64,000 nucleotides of DNA from Planctomycetota bacterium (GTDB lineage: Bacteria; Planctomycetota; Planctomycetia; Planctomycetales; Planctomycetaceae): contig JAURQH010000052.1 in assembly GCA_030836185.1 (NCBI GenBank), forward strand, positions 1-64,000, written 5' to 3'. Of the stretch, positions 19,329 to 27,298 are shown in pieces. Positions within the stretch are counted from its first letter, which is position 1. Each line of letters starts with the position of its first letter. The translations under genes were made by a program, and so were the position numbers. Under the pieces are notes generated by a model. That model was not told the origin of the DNA. It did no database searches and saw nothing but the letters and a program-made list of their open reading frames with translations.

Positions 19329-20738
19329 GTGACGAATCGCTCCACGGAACGCATTCTGTTTATCACAGGAAGACTGGCAGAACCGGCCCTCCGTCAGGTG
19401 AGCGACCGTCTTCGAGAGCGTTGGAGCCTCGACTGCGAAATCACCGTCCTGAATGTCACTGTCGCCGCGCTCATGCACACTCGCCTCATCGCCAATCGCC
19501 TACAACTCAACGAGCAGTATGATCGAGTCATCCTGCCCGGTTGGGTTCAGGGCGATTTAAGAGATCTGACGGAGAAATTCGGCGTCCCTTTTGAGCGTGG
19601 TCCTAAAGATCTCTACGATCTACCCACTTATCTCACCAATGCGGACCGCGAACCGCCCGATCTCTCGAAATATTCCATCGAGATCATTGCCGAGATCAAT
19701 CATGCACCGCAGATGTCTCGCGAAGACATTGAGTCGTTGGCTGTTCGCTATCGTGATAGCGGCGCGGATGTCATCGATGTCGGCTGCGTTCCGGGGGACT
19801 CTTGGAAAGACGTGGGAGAGACCGTTCGTGTCTTGAGAGACTTGGGACTGCGTGTCTCCATCGATAGTTTTGATCGTCCAGAAGTCGAAGTAGCCGTCAA
19901 AGCGGGAGCCGAATTGGTACTCAGTGCCAACAGTGAAAACCGTGATTGGCTCTCTCAATTGGATGTCGAAGCAGTCGTCATCCCCGATACGCCCGACGAC
20001 TGGGAATCACTCGAACAAACAGTCGATTACTTCCTGACCCAACAACGACCGTTCCGCATCGACCCGATTGTCGAACCCATCGGCTGCGGCTTTGCCAATT
20101 CTTTGCAACGCTATTGGAAAGCAAGACAGCAATGGCCCGAATTGCCCATGATGATGGGCATCGGCAATTTGACCGAGCTTTCGGAAGTCGATTCTGCTGG
20201 CGTGAATTTCCTCTTGGCCGGTTACTGCGAAGAACTCGGAATCGGCAGCGTGTTGACAACAGAAGTGATTAACTGGTGCCGATCATCGGTCGCAGAATTT
20301 GATCTCGCTCGGCGAACCATCCATCACGCCGTCACTCGAAGCATCCCCCCCAAACATCTCGAAAGTAGTTTGGTTATGCTGCGTGATCCAAAACTCCACA
20401 ATCTCTCTGCAGAAGAGATCATCAAACTGGCGGAATCGATCAAAGACCAAAACTTTCGTATTCTCGCCGAACAGGGACAACTTCATCTCATCAACGGGGC
20501 AGGGCATTGGAGCGGCAAAGATCCGTTCGAAATGTTCGACAACATGGTGGCCGATCAAAACGGTCCTCTCGACGCCTCTCATGCGTTCTATCTCGGCTAT
20601 GAGATGTGTAAAGCGATGACGGCTCTCACGCTCGGTAAACAATACCGACAGGATCAAGCACTCGACTGGGGCTTCTTGACGATGCCGGAAGTGAGTGCTC
20701 ACGACCGACGACGTAATAAGGAGTCACCCGATGAATGA
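19329..20738 (+). CDS. DUF6513/dihydropteroate synthase-like protein
   Basis: 469 residues from a GTG start. The N-terminal ~115 residues (ILFITGRLAEPALRQV...LPGWVQGDL) match the domain that precedes DHPS-like barrels in archaea, methylotrophs and planctomycetes. The rest resembles a dihydropteroate synthase TIM barrel: EINHAP, ADVIDVGCVPG, RVSIDSF and MMMGIGNLTELSEVDS. Known relatives are linked to tetrahydromethanopterin-type pterins rather than folate. The 3' end overlaps pabB by eight bases, coupling it to pABA synthesis. Inference: it joins a pterin to a pABA-derived moiety in H4MPT synthesis. Bona fide folP is not in the window. Confidence 0.82.
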   Translation: MTNRSTERILFITGRLAEPALRQVSDRLRERWSLDCEITVLNVTVAALMHTRLIANRLQLNEQYDRVILPGWVQGDLRDLTEKFGVPFERGPKDLYDLPTYLTNADREPPDLSKYSIEIIAEINHAPQMSREDIESLAVRYRDSGADVIDVGCVPGDSWKDVGETVRVLRDLGLRVSIDSFDRPEVEVAVKAGAELVLSANSENRDWLSQLDVEAVVIPDTPDDWESLEQTVDYFLTQQRPFRIDPIVEPIGCGFANSLQRYWKARQQWPELPMMMGIGNLTELSEVDSAGVNFLLAGYCEELGIGSVLTTEVINWCRSSVAEFDLARRTIHHAVTRSIPPKHLESSLVMLRDPKLHNLSAEEIIKLAESIKDQNFRILAEQGQLHLINGAGHWSGKDPFEMFDNMVADQNGPLDASHAFYLGYEMCKAMTALTLGKQYRQDQALDWGFLTMPEVSAHDRRRNKESPDE

Positions 20739-22158
20739 CTCCGACGCCTCGACCACGCCCGTCGTCCATGAACTATCACCAACGCCCGACCCATGGAAAG
20801 TTTGTCAACAACTGGCTCACCGAGACGGGCTGATCTTTTTTGACTCGGCATTGCGACATGCAGAACTCGGCCGTTATTCGTTCGTCATGGCGTCTCCTCT
20901 GCGCAAGTACGAATTAGAGACCGCAACGCATGGCCAAGACCCCTTTGAAACCGTGCGTGAAGACTTCGCAAAACTGAAGCTGACACACATCCAAGAACTA
21001 CCTCCGTTTCAGGGAGGCATCGCCGGCATGCTGGGGTACGAACTCAACAACTGCTTTGAGAAGATTGATTTGCAGGGCGTCGATGAGTTCCAAATGCCCG
21101 TCATGGCAGTGGGACTGTACGACTGGGTGATCGCCTGGGATCATGAACAAAATCGGTCGTGGATCATTGCTCACGGACTGAGTCAAGAAAGCCTGACACC
21201 TGATCAATCAAAAGCCCGGCAAACCATCGAAGCCATTCTTGCCAACCTGAGTTCAACAACACCCACTGAAACCTGGCGGTGCGATCAACCACCTGTGAAG
21301 TTGAAGGACTCAGGTCATCCCATCGAGTACAAAGACCTACCTCAACTGCAAAGCGACTTCTCGCGTGATGCCTACCTGAAATCTGTCGAGCAAGTCATCG
21401 AATACATCAAGGCGGGAGATATCTTTCAGACCAACCTTTCTCAACGCCTCTTGCACCCTTTGACTGATCCCGTGCGCGATCTTTATGGACGATTACGAAC
21501 CGTCAACCCGGCGACATACGGCGGCTTGATGCTCTGGGATGATTGGGCCATCGCGTCGGCTTCTCCTGAACAGTTCATGGAAGTACGCGAGAATAACGTC
21601 GAAACACGCCCCATCAAAGGCACCCGACGACGAGGACTTTCCCCCGAAGCTGAACTCTACACAGGAGACGAACTGCGGGAGAGTGCCAAAGAGATGGCGG
21701 AGAACGTCATGATCACCGACCTGTTGCGCAATGACCTGTCGCGTGTTTGCCAACCAGGAACCGTGCATACGTCTGAACTGTGTCGCGTGGAAACTTATGC
21801 CACCGTTCAACATTTGGTTTCTGTGGTACGAGGGTTATTGAAACCCGAACACGATGCCTGGAACCTACTGTCGGCCACATTCCCCGGCGGCTCGATCACC
21901 GGCGCTCCCAAAGTGCGTGCGATGGAGATCATCACCGAACTCGAGCCGACGGCACGCGGCCCGTATTGCGGCAGCCTCTTTTATCTCGGACACGACGGCT
22001 CGTTCGATAGCAATATTTTGATTCGGTCATTCGCAATCAAAAATGGCTGGATTCAATGTCGCGTGGGAGGCGGCATCACGGCCAAGTCGTCCCCTGCCGC
22101 CGAATACGAAGAGACGTTCCACAAAGCCGAAGGCATGCTGCGTGCGTTGAAGAAGTAA
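20731..22158 (+). CDS. pabB: aminodeoxychorismate synthase component I
   Basis: Chorismate-using enzyme making 4-amino-4-deoxychorismate with ammonia from PabA. The 475-residue protein has the TrpE/PabB N-terminal domain and the chorismate-binding domain. PIKGT near residue 295 carries the Lys that acts as nucleophile in PabB, where TrpE has Ala, so PabB is favoured. FPGGSITGAPK, YCGSLFYLGHDGSFDSNILIR and RVGGGITAKSSP are further conserved stretches. The ATG at 20731 has an AAGGAG nine bases upstream and overlaps the preceding stop; an earlier in-frame ATG at 20695 is less likely. The partner pabA lies 3.2 kb downstream beyond two unrelated genes. Confidence 0.92.
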   Translation: MNDSDASTTPVVHELSPTPDPWKVCQQLAHRDGLIFFDSALRHAELGRYSFVMASPLRKYELETATHGQDPFETVREDFAKLKLTHIQELPPFQGGIAGMLGYELNNCFEKIDLQGVDEFQMPVMAVGLYDWVIAWDHEQNRSWIIAHGLSQESLTPDQSKARQTIEAILANLSSTTPTETWRCDQPPVKLKDSGHPIEYKDLPQLQSDFSRDAYLKSVEQVIEYIKAGDIFQTNLSQRLLHPLTDPVRDLYGRLRTVNPATYGGLMLWDDWAIASASPEQFMEVRENNVETRPIKGTRRRGLSPEAELYTGDELRESAKEMAENVMITDLLRNDLSRVCQPGTVHTSELCRVETYATVQHLVSVVRGLLKPEHDAWNLLSATFPGGSITGAPKVRAMEIITELEPTARGPYCGSLFYLGHDGSFDSNILIRSFAIKNGWIQCRVGGGITAKSSPAAEYEETFHKAEGMLRALKK

Positions 22159-22257
22159 GCATCAATGAAGTATTCGCAAGAGTATGACATCCAATCTATT
22201 GACGCAAAGCCGCCGAGACACGAAGAATCACAAAGAGAACGAAGCATCAATTGGGTG

Positions 22258-22282
22258 GCACTGGCGGCTTGTCCGCCAGTGC
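22258..22282. repeat. dispersed palindrome, CACTGGCG family
   Basis: GCACTGGCGG (22258-22267), five-base loop, CCGCCAGTGC (22273-22282): a perfect 10-bp stem and the best-preserved copy of the family in the window. Confidence 0.75.
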
Positions 22283-22400
22283 GATGGTGGTGGAACAATT
22301 CTCTGAACCGCGGATCGCCCTGAGGAAGCGGAGAATTTGTAAGATGGGTGGCTGGGGACGAACGTAGTGAGCCCCCAGGTTTCTGACGTGTGAGAAATCA

Positions 22401-22430
22401 TCTCACGCAGAGGCGCCGAGACGCAGCGAA
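22401..22430. repeat. CTCACGCAGAGGCGC dispersed repeat, copy
   Basis: Begins TCTCACGCAGAGGCGCCGAG and continues in the same CGCAG-rich style; closely matches 11991-12020. Confidence 0.65.
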
Positions 22431-22603
22431 AAAAAAGAACAGATTCAAATCTGGGTAGCCGCTTTTGCTCATCAAACCGAGGTGGCAAAAACACAAGGGG
22501 CCTTTCGGGGTATTGGCATCACTCAACGCCGCGGATTAACAAGCCGGATGCTTTGGGCTTCGCCTGGGTGGACAGGCATTTTGATTCTCATCATTTTTTG
22601 TAG

Positions 22604-22621
22604 GGCATGCTCCCGCATGCC
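22604..22621. repeat. GGCATGC hairpin
   Basis: GGCATGC, loop TCCC, GCATGCC: a perfect 7-bp stem in gene-free DNA. Confidence 0.55.
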
Positions 22622-22983
22622 TTCCTCGCTAGCATGAAATGCGTCGAATGAGTGATGAGGCCACCATCTTTCCCGCCTGGCAAATGGATAAAGTTCTTGA
22701 CGAGGGTACTCTGCTGTCACAATGATGAGATCGCGGTGAGTGAATGTGTCTGTGTCCGCACGCTAGGAATTCCGATTCATGCAAACGACTGCCAAGCTAA
22801 GTGATCACGTCACGCCACTCTTGGAGGAAGACGAGAGATCATCGTCTCATTTCTCGTTGATTTCAGCGGTGTTGCCGATTTTGATTTTTTGTATTACAAA
22901 TCCAATGTCGAGTGTCTCAATCTGTATGAGTACACGCCATTCACACGGTGACTTGGAGAAGCTTTGGAGCGACCAGCCTGACG

Positions 22984-23886
22984 ATGTCCATGACCAAACT
23001 CATCAGTGAAACTCAAGCCAAGCTGGCCCTGTCCGCACGTCGGATCTGGATTAACCAGCGTTTTCGACGTAAGCTCGGCTACGTCGGCAACTTCGAAACC
23101 CCTCGCACCTTTGAGGAGAAGATCCAGTACCGCAAACTTTATGGCAACCATGAATTCTACGCCATGGTGGCCGATAAGTATCGAGTGAGGGATTACGTTG
23201 CCCAAAAAGTTGGTTCGCAATATTTAGTTCCGTTGCTGGGAGTCTATGATCGCCTAACCCCGGCAGTCTTTGAGACGTTGCCGGATCGATTCATTATTAA
23301 AGCAAATCATGGGTGCAAGTGGCATCAAATTGTTGAGGACAAGAACAGCCTCGACGTGCTGGCGACAGTCAACTACTTTGATCGACTTATTAATAAGCAA
23401 TATGGAAAGAATTCTTGCGAGTACCATTACAGACTCATCCCACCCAAAATCGTAATTGAAGAATTGCTGACCGACAATCGAGGTGTCTTAGCCAATTACG
23501 AGCTGTTTTGCTTCCATGGTCGAAATGGATTCGAATGGTCAATTTCCGTCGTGCTTCAGGAACTGAAACGCTCGATTGTGTTGGGAGAAAACGGAGAGCA
23601 GTGGGAGCGGCATGGTGGCTTCACCGACGAAGACTACGCCAAATACGTGAAACTCGAAAATCACGAAGAGATGGTCCAGATTGCCGAAACGCTTTCCGCC
23701 GATTTCGACTTTGCCAGAATCGATCTCTACAATGTTCAAGGTCAGATCTACTTCGGTGAAATTACATGTACGCCGGGTGGTGGATTCAATCCGATCAAAA
23801 ATCAGTCCACTGCGAGAAAACTCAGCGAGATGTGGCATCTTGATACCGACAATCCGCAGCTCTACGAGCAACGCCGCGTCGCGTAA
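22984..23886 (+). CDS. ATP-grasp (TupA-like) protein, likely glycan or surface-polymer modification
   Basis: About 300 residues. The N-terminal part (RIWINQRFRRKLGY...FEEKIQYRKLY) and central FIIKANHGCKWHQIVEDK match the TupA-like ATP-grasp family found in polysaccharide loci, with ADKYRVRDYV being the usual second block. The metal-binding end reads DFARIDLYNVQGQIYFGEITCTPGGGF. These proteins are thought to ligate amino-group substrates to polymers such as teichuronopeptide-like chains. The start is uncertain: ATG 22984 or 22990, with no strong ribosome-binding site. Its neighbour is a convergent GT2 glycosyltransferase, and both stand between pabB and pabA. Confidence 0.8.
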   Translation: MSMTKLISETQAKLALSARRIWINQRFRRKLGYVGNFETPRTFEEKIQYRKLYGNHEFYAMVADKYRVRDYVAQKVGSQYLVPLLGVYDRLTPAVFETLPDRFIIKANHGCKWHQIVEDKNSLDVLATVNYFDRLINKQYGKNSCEYHYRLIPPKIVIEELLTDNRGVLANYELFCFHGRNGFEWSISVVLQELKRSIVLGENGEQWERHGGFTDEDYAKYVKLENHEEMVQIAETLSADFDFARIDLYNVQGQIYFGEITCTPGGGFNPIKNQSTARKLSEMWHLDTDNPQLYEQRRVA

Positions 23887-23923
23887 GCAGTGGCTATAAC
23901 AGCGACATGTTGTCGCCCAGCGT

Positions 23924-24709
23924 TTATGATTCGATGGCCAAGCCGTGCTGGATTGAGACTGGGCCGCTTCGACTTTGCTCAAGCAACTCATTATTTCGCA
24001 TGAGATCGGTTTCAACAATTAATTTGTCATGCGGAAGATGAAACAATACCGCAGAAAATCTCGCATTTTTTCTTCGAATTCCCGCTCGTTGCAGACGCAG
24101 AGCAAATTCGGAGTCTTGCCGCCAGAAGCCGACGAACTCTTCATTGTGCCCGTTAACTTTGAGAATGTCCTCTCGAAACGCGGCAAAATTGCAACCACGA
24201 GTTCCCGCGATCCCCGCCTGTTCTGTCCAGAATCCCGGAATGCGTAAGATGAGATGAACTTTCGTGATATCACCTTTCATCCAATGAAGAAGTAATTGCC
24301 AAGTTGATTCATTTCCCCGGATGAGTTGAGACGCTTGATCATTGACGAAAATTCGCTTCCCCTGCACATACCAACCGCGTTCCGCCAGTTTCTCATGATC
24401 TCGTAGGAAAGAGGGACTGGGGATACAGTCTCCATCTGTATAAATAATATATTCACCGGATGCTCGGCGTGTCCCCAAATTTCGGGCGTGTGAAAGTCGG
24501 GGAGTGCCAATGTGCTGTTGTCTCACATGGTGAACTGGAAAATCAACATTTCTGCGAAACTTACTGACAACCCTCTCGGTATCAGAATCAGTTCCGTCTT
24601 CCGCAATGATGACCTCGTAAGGATTTTGGCGTTGATTCGCGTAACCTGCAAGCACCTTTTCCAGATAGACGGCTTGATTATGCGTGATGATGACAACACT
24701 GATTTGCAT
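23924..24709 (-). CDS. family 2 glycosyltransferase
   Basis: 261 residues with a GT-A fold start ISVVIITHNQAVYLEKVLAGY, the nucleotide-binding EVIIAEDGTDSDT, the D-x-D-like metal motif in YIIYTDGDCIPSP, and the acceptor/catalytic region with ED-type acidic residues replaced by FVGFWRQDSEFALRLQRAG. The latter resembles chondroitin-polymerase-type GT2 enzymes. No membrane segment is evident. The ATG at 24709 follows a G-rich GGGGGC and begins the fold; the ATG-less extension to 24736 is unlikely. It converges with the ATP-grasp gene (37-base gap), and the two probably act on the same surface glycan. Confidence 0.87.
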   Translation of the reverse strand: MQISVVIITHNQAVYLEKVLAGYANQRQNPYEVIIAEDGTDSDTERVVSKFRRNVDFPVHHVRQQHIGTPRLSHARNLGTRRASGEYIIYTDGDCIPSPSFLRDHEKLAERGWYVQGKRIFVNDQASQLIRGNESTWQLLLHWMKGDITKVHLILRIPGFWTEQAGIAGTRGCNFAAFREDILKVNGHNEEFVGFWRQDSEFALRLQRAGIRRKNARFSAVLFHLPHDKLIVETDLMRNNELLEQSRSGPVSIQHGLAIES

Positions 24710-25351
24710 AAAAGCTGCCCCCGATGATGGTCCCACTCGATAAGTGTTAGGTGGTCTTTCTTGAGAAGCAGGTTCTCACAGCAGAGATACCTCGGGGGAC
24801 TGGAGGATCATATCGCTGTGAATTTTGTGATTTCACTGTGAGAGTTTACTGTTGTAATCGACCCTCCACGATTCATCAATACCTACCCCTTCTGCAACGT
24901 GTCGAAAACCTCTCAAACTAGGGTAGTCTGGTCGAGTGACATGCTTTTGCCACAACGCGGGTTGAGAATGCTTATGGCTGCGGGGTAGCGTCAGAAGCAG
25001 AAGTCGCCGGATGTGATGGCTTCTTGTGCCTGCGGCACCCCGATTGACAAGCAAATGCGGCTACCCTTTTTGTTTGAGCCGCCAGCGAATAAAGATGCCC
25101 GCCGAGCAATGCGAAGAAACAAGGGCAACTGCGTGAGAAGAAGCATCTCCTTTCACTAGCCGGGCGATCTGTCTTATTTTCTCCGCGCCGCTGCGTGAGT
25201 TTTTTTCACACTGTCGGACAAGCCAACCAGTGCCACCTGATCACAGAATGAAGCTCTTTGCAATTCTCTAGTTCTTCGCGACTTTGCGCCAGAGAATTGA
25301 TCTACGAATCCCCCACTTGCAATCAACAGTTCCGTCGAGAACAATTACACC
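24710..25351. other. repeat-rich spacer before pabA
   Basis: 642 bases without a supported gene. Reverse copies of the CGCAGAGGCGC family lie at 25181-25200 and 25271-25292, and a decayed copy of the CACTGGCG palindrome lies near 25215-25243. The repeat types match those after pabB. Confidence 0.6.
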
Positions 25352-26020
25352 ATGATCCTCGTCATCGATAACTATGACAGCTTTGTCTACAACCTCGCTC
25401 GATTCTTTGAAGAGCTCGGCTGCGAAATGATGATCGTCCGTAATGATGCGATTACCATTGATGAAATCCGTGAGCTGAATCCCGCCTCGATTGTGCTTTC
25501 ACCCGGCCCATGTACCCCTGATGAAGCTGGCATCTGCGAAGACGTCATTTGTCAGTTCGGGCCAACCATTCCCATATTGGGAGTCTGCTTAGGGCATCAG
25601 GCCATTGCGACGGCTTTGGGAGCTTCTTTGAAGCGTGCCGTTGAACCGGTTCACGGTTTGACCTCTGAAATTGTCCATGACAAATCGCCACTATTTGCGT
25701 CTCTGCCGAATCCTCTGAAAGTGACCCGATATCACTCATTAATCGTCGATGAAAAAACTCTGGCCACCGACCTCATCATCACATCGAAGACTTCTGATGG
25801 GACGGTCATGTCGCTGCAACATCAATCGTGGCCGCTGTTTGGAGTGCAATTTCATCCCGAGTCGGTACTGACAGAAAATGGACATGATCTGCTCGAAAAC
25901 TTCTTAAAAATCAGTCAAATCGCAAGGAAACAGGACGTTCCACGCGAGGCTTTCCCGACTCAATGTCAAACTGAACAAGATTGGGAAATTTTTCCGAATA
26001 TGCGGCCTGTAAGCTGGTAA
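25352..26020 (+). CDS. pabA: aminodeoxychorismate/anthranilate synthase glutamine amidotransferase
   Basis: Class I glutaminase subunit delivering ammonia to PabB (or TrpE). The 222-residue protein starts MILVIDNYDSFVYNL and has PGPCTPDEAG, the nucleophile Cys79 in GVCLGHQ, and the triad His-Glu in FHPESVLTENG. The last ~25 residues (after about 190) are an extra tail. PabA and TrpG cannot be told apart by sequence alone; the pabB gene 3.2 kb upstream, with no trpE in the window, favours a pABA role, possibly shared with tryptophan synthesis as in other bacteria. Confidence 0.9.
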   Translation: MILVIDNYDSFVYNLARFFEELGCEMMIVRNDAITIDEIRELNPASIVLSPGPCTPDEAGICEDVICQFGPTIPILGVCLGHQAIATALGASLKRAVEPVHGLTSEIVHDKSPLFASLPNPLKVTRYHSLIVDEKTLATDLIITSKTSDGTVMSLQHQSWPLFGVQFHPESVLTENGHDLLENFLKISQIARKQDVPREAFPTQCQTEQDWEIFPNMRPVSW

Positions 26021-26455
26021 CAGTTTCCCACCAGAGTTACTTTCGAGACAGATATTTGACTGTAACCGAAGGAACGACATCGAATAAATCTCGCGAAATG
26101 CATGGATAAAAAATTCGCCTGGCTAGCAGCAGCCACATCTTACTAAGCGGCACGGAAGCCCTCAAACGCTCATGAGCCCTTCCATCGCCCTGATGTGTAT
26201 TTTCTGCTCAACCGATGAAACCCGATGATCTCACGACCGAGATCCTCTCTCATCACCGGACTGTGATCTGTTTCACGACCGGAACGCCTCTCGATACCGA
26301 TAACCCTAATGAGGTATTCGGATCTTTTATCCATTATTCGCAGAATTCGTTTTTCCTTCGAAACAACGAAACGCCAGGGACGGCGGCGGAAACGGTGAGG
26401 ATCACCGAATCGAACTGAATATGGATTTAACACAGATTGAGGCGAGGAGAAATTT
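26021..26455. other. 435-base spacer, nothing clear
   Basis: Between pabA and the secreted thioredoxin gene. A GCTCATGAGC palindrome lies near 26167-26176. Short frames at 26170-26538 (minus) and 26215-26418 (plus) have no ribosome-binding site or recognisable content. Confidence 0.5.
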
Positions 26456-27298
26456 ATGCCGTCCCTGAAATTGAATGTTCTCACATTCATTGCGAGCTTA
26501 CTGATTGTCAGCTCAGTCTCTGCCGAATCAACGTCCAATACCTGGCTTACCGACTACGAAGCCGCCATGAAAACGGCTCGTGAAACACAAAAGCCGGTCC
26601 TCTTACACTTTCACGCCATCTGGTGCGGACCTTGCCGTTCCATGGAACAACAAGTGTTGCATACTCCCGAAATCAAAAGCCTGCTGGGCGAAGATGTCAT
26701 TGGCGCGAAAATCGACAGCGACAAAAACCCCGCCATCATCAAGCGATTTGGCATCGGTGCATTGCCGAGTGATTTGGTCATCGACCCGAGCGGCAAAGTG
26801 CTCTACCGAGGATCGGGTTTCAAATCCAAAAACAGCTACCTCCGCGTGGTCACAACATCGGCAGACAAGTTTATCCCCAAGCAGCTCGAAATGACGGTCA
26901 CCCCGAACGAATCGACCGTCGAAGAAGAACAACCAGTCCTGCTGGGACTCGACGGGTTCAGCCCGGTGGTCTTACTCAAAGAACGACGTTGGGTGGAAGG
27001 GAACGAAGCATTTCTCGCAGAGCACAAAGGAATGACCTATCACCTGCAATCGGCGGCGGAAAAACGAATCTTCGATTCAGATCCCGAACGGTATGCTCCC
27101 CAGTTGCTTGAATGCGACCCGGTTGAAATGTATTTCGCTGATAAAGCCGTTCGTGGTTCCACTCAATATGGAGCCTATTTTGACGGCAAGCTATTCCTCT
27201 TCCAGAATCACGAAAACCGTGAAACCTTCAAGAAGAGCCCGCTGAAGTTCACTGCCACTCGCCACGTCTTCAAAGCCTCAGACATCGTCTTGCAATAA
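26456..27298 (+). CDS. exported thioredoxin-fold protein with a C-terminal YHS-like domain
   Basis: 280 residues with a signal peptide (1-23), a thioredoxin fold whose redox pair is Cys57/Cys60 in WCGPC, and cis-Pro region GIGALPSDLVID. The C-terminal ~110 residues (SPVVLLKERRWVEG...MTYHLQSAAEKRIFDSDPERYAPQL) resemble a YHS-type metal-linked domain, a pairing seen in planctomycetes. It probably keeps or forms thiols outside the cytoplasm, perhaps near metal centres. A GAGGAG lies eight bases before the ATG. Its stop abuts the stop of the convergent amidohydrolase gene with no base between. Confidence 0.85.
   Translation: MPSLKLNVLTFIASLLIVSSVSAESTSNTWLTDYEAAMKTARETQKPVLLHFHAIWCGPCRSMEQQVLHTPEIKSLLGEDVIGAKIDSDKNPAIIKRFGIGALPSDLVIDPSGKVLYRGSGFKSKNSYLRVVTTSADKFIPKQLEMTVTPNESTVEEEQPVLLGLDGFSPVVLLKERRWVEGNEAFLAEHKGMTYHLQSAAEKRIFDSDPERYAPQLLECDPVEMYFADKAVRGSTQYGAYFDGKLFLFQNHENRETFKKSPLKFTATRHVFKASDIVLQ

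Larger units (their letters stand above)
22159..22983. other. repeat-rich spacer after pabB
   Basis: About 800 bases without a supported gene. It holds CGCAGAGGCGC-type blocks at 22199-22216 and 22401-22430, the CACTGGCGG hairpin at 22258-22282 and a GGCATGC hairpin at 22604-22621. The composition resembles 11.2-12.7 kb. Confidence 0.65.

Noticed and set aside
22251-22275. TGGCAC followed by TTGT as a second sigma-54 promoter
   Set aside because: Spacing between the halves is wrong and the stretch is part of the dispersed CACTGGCG hairpin.
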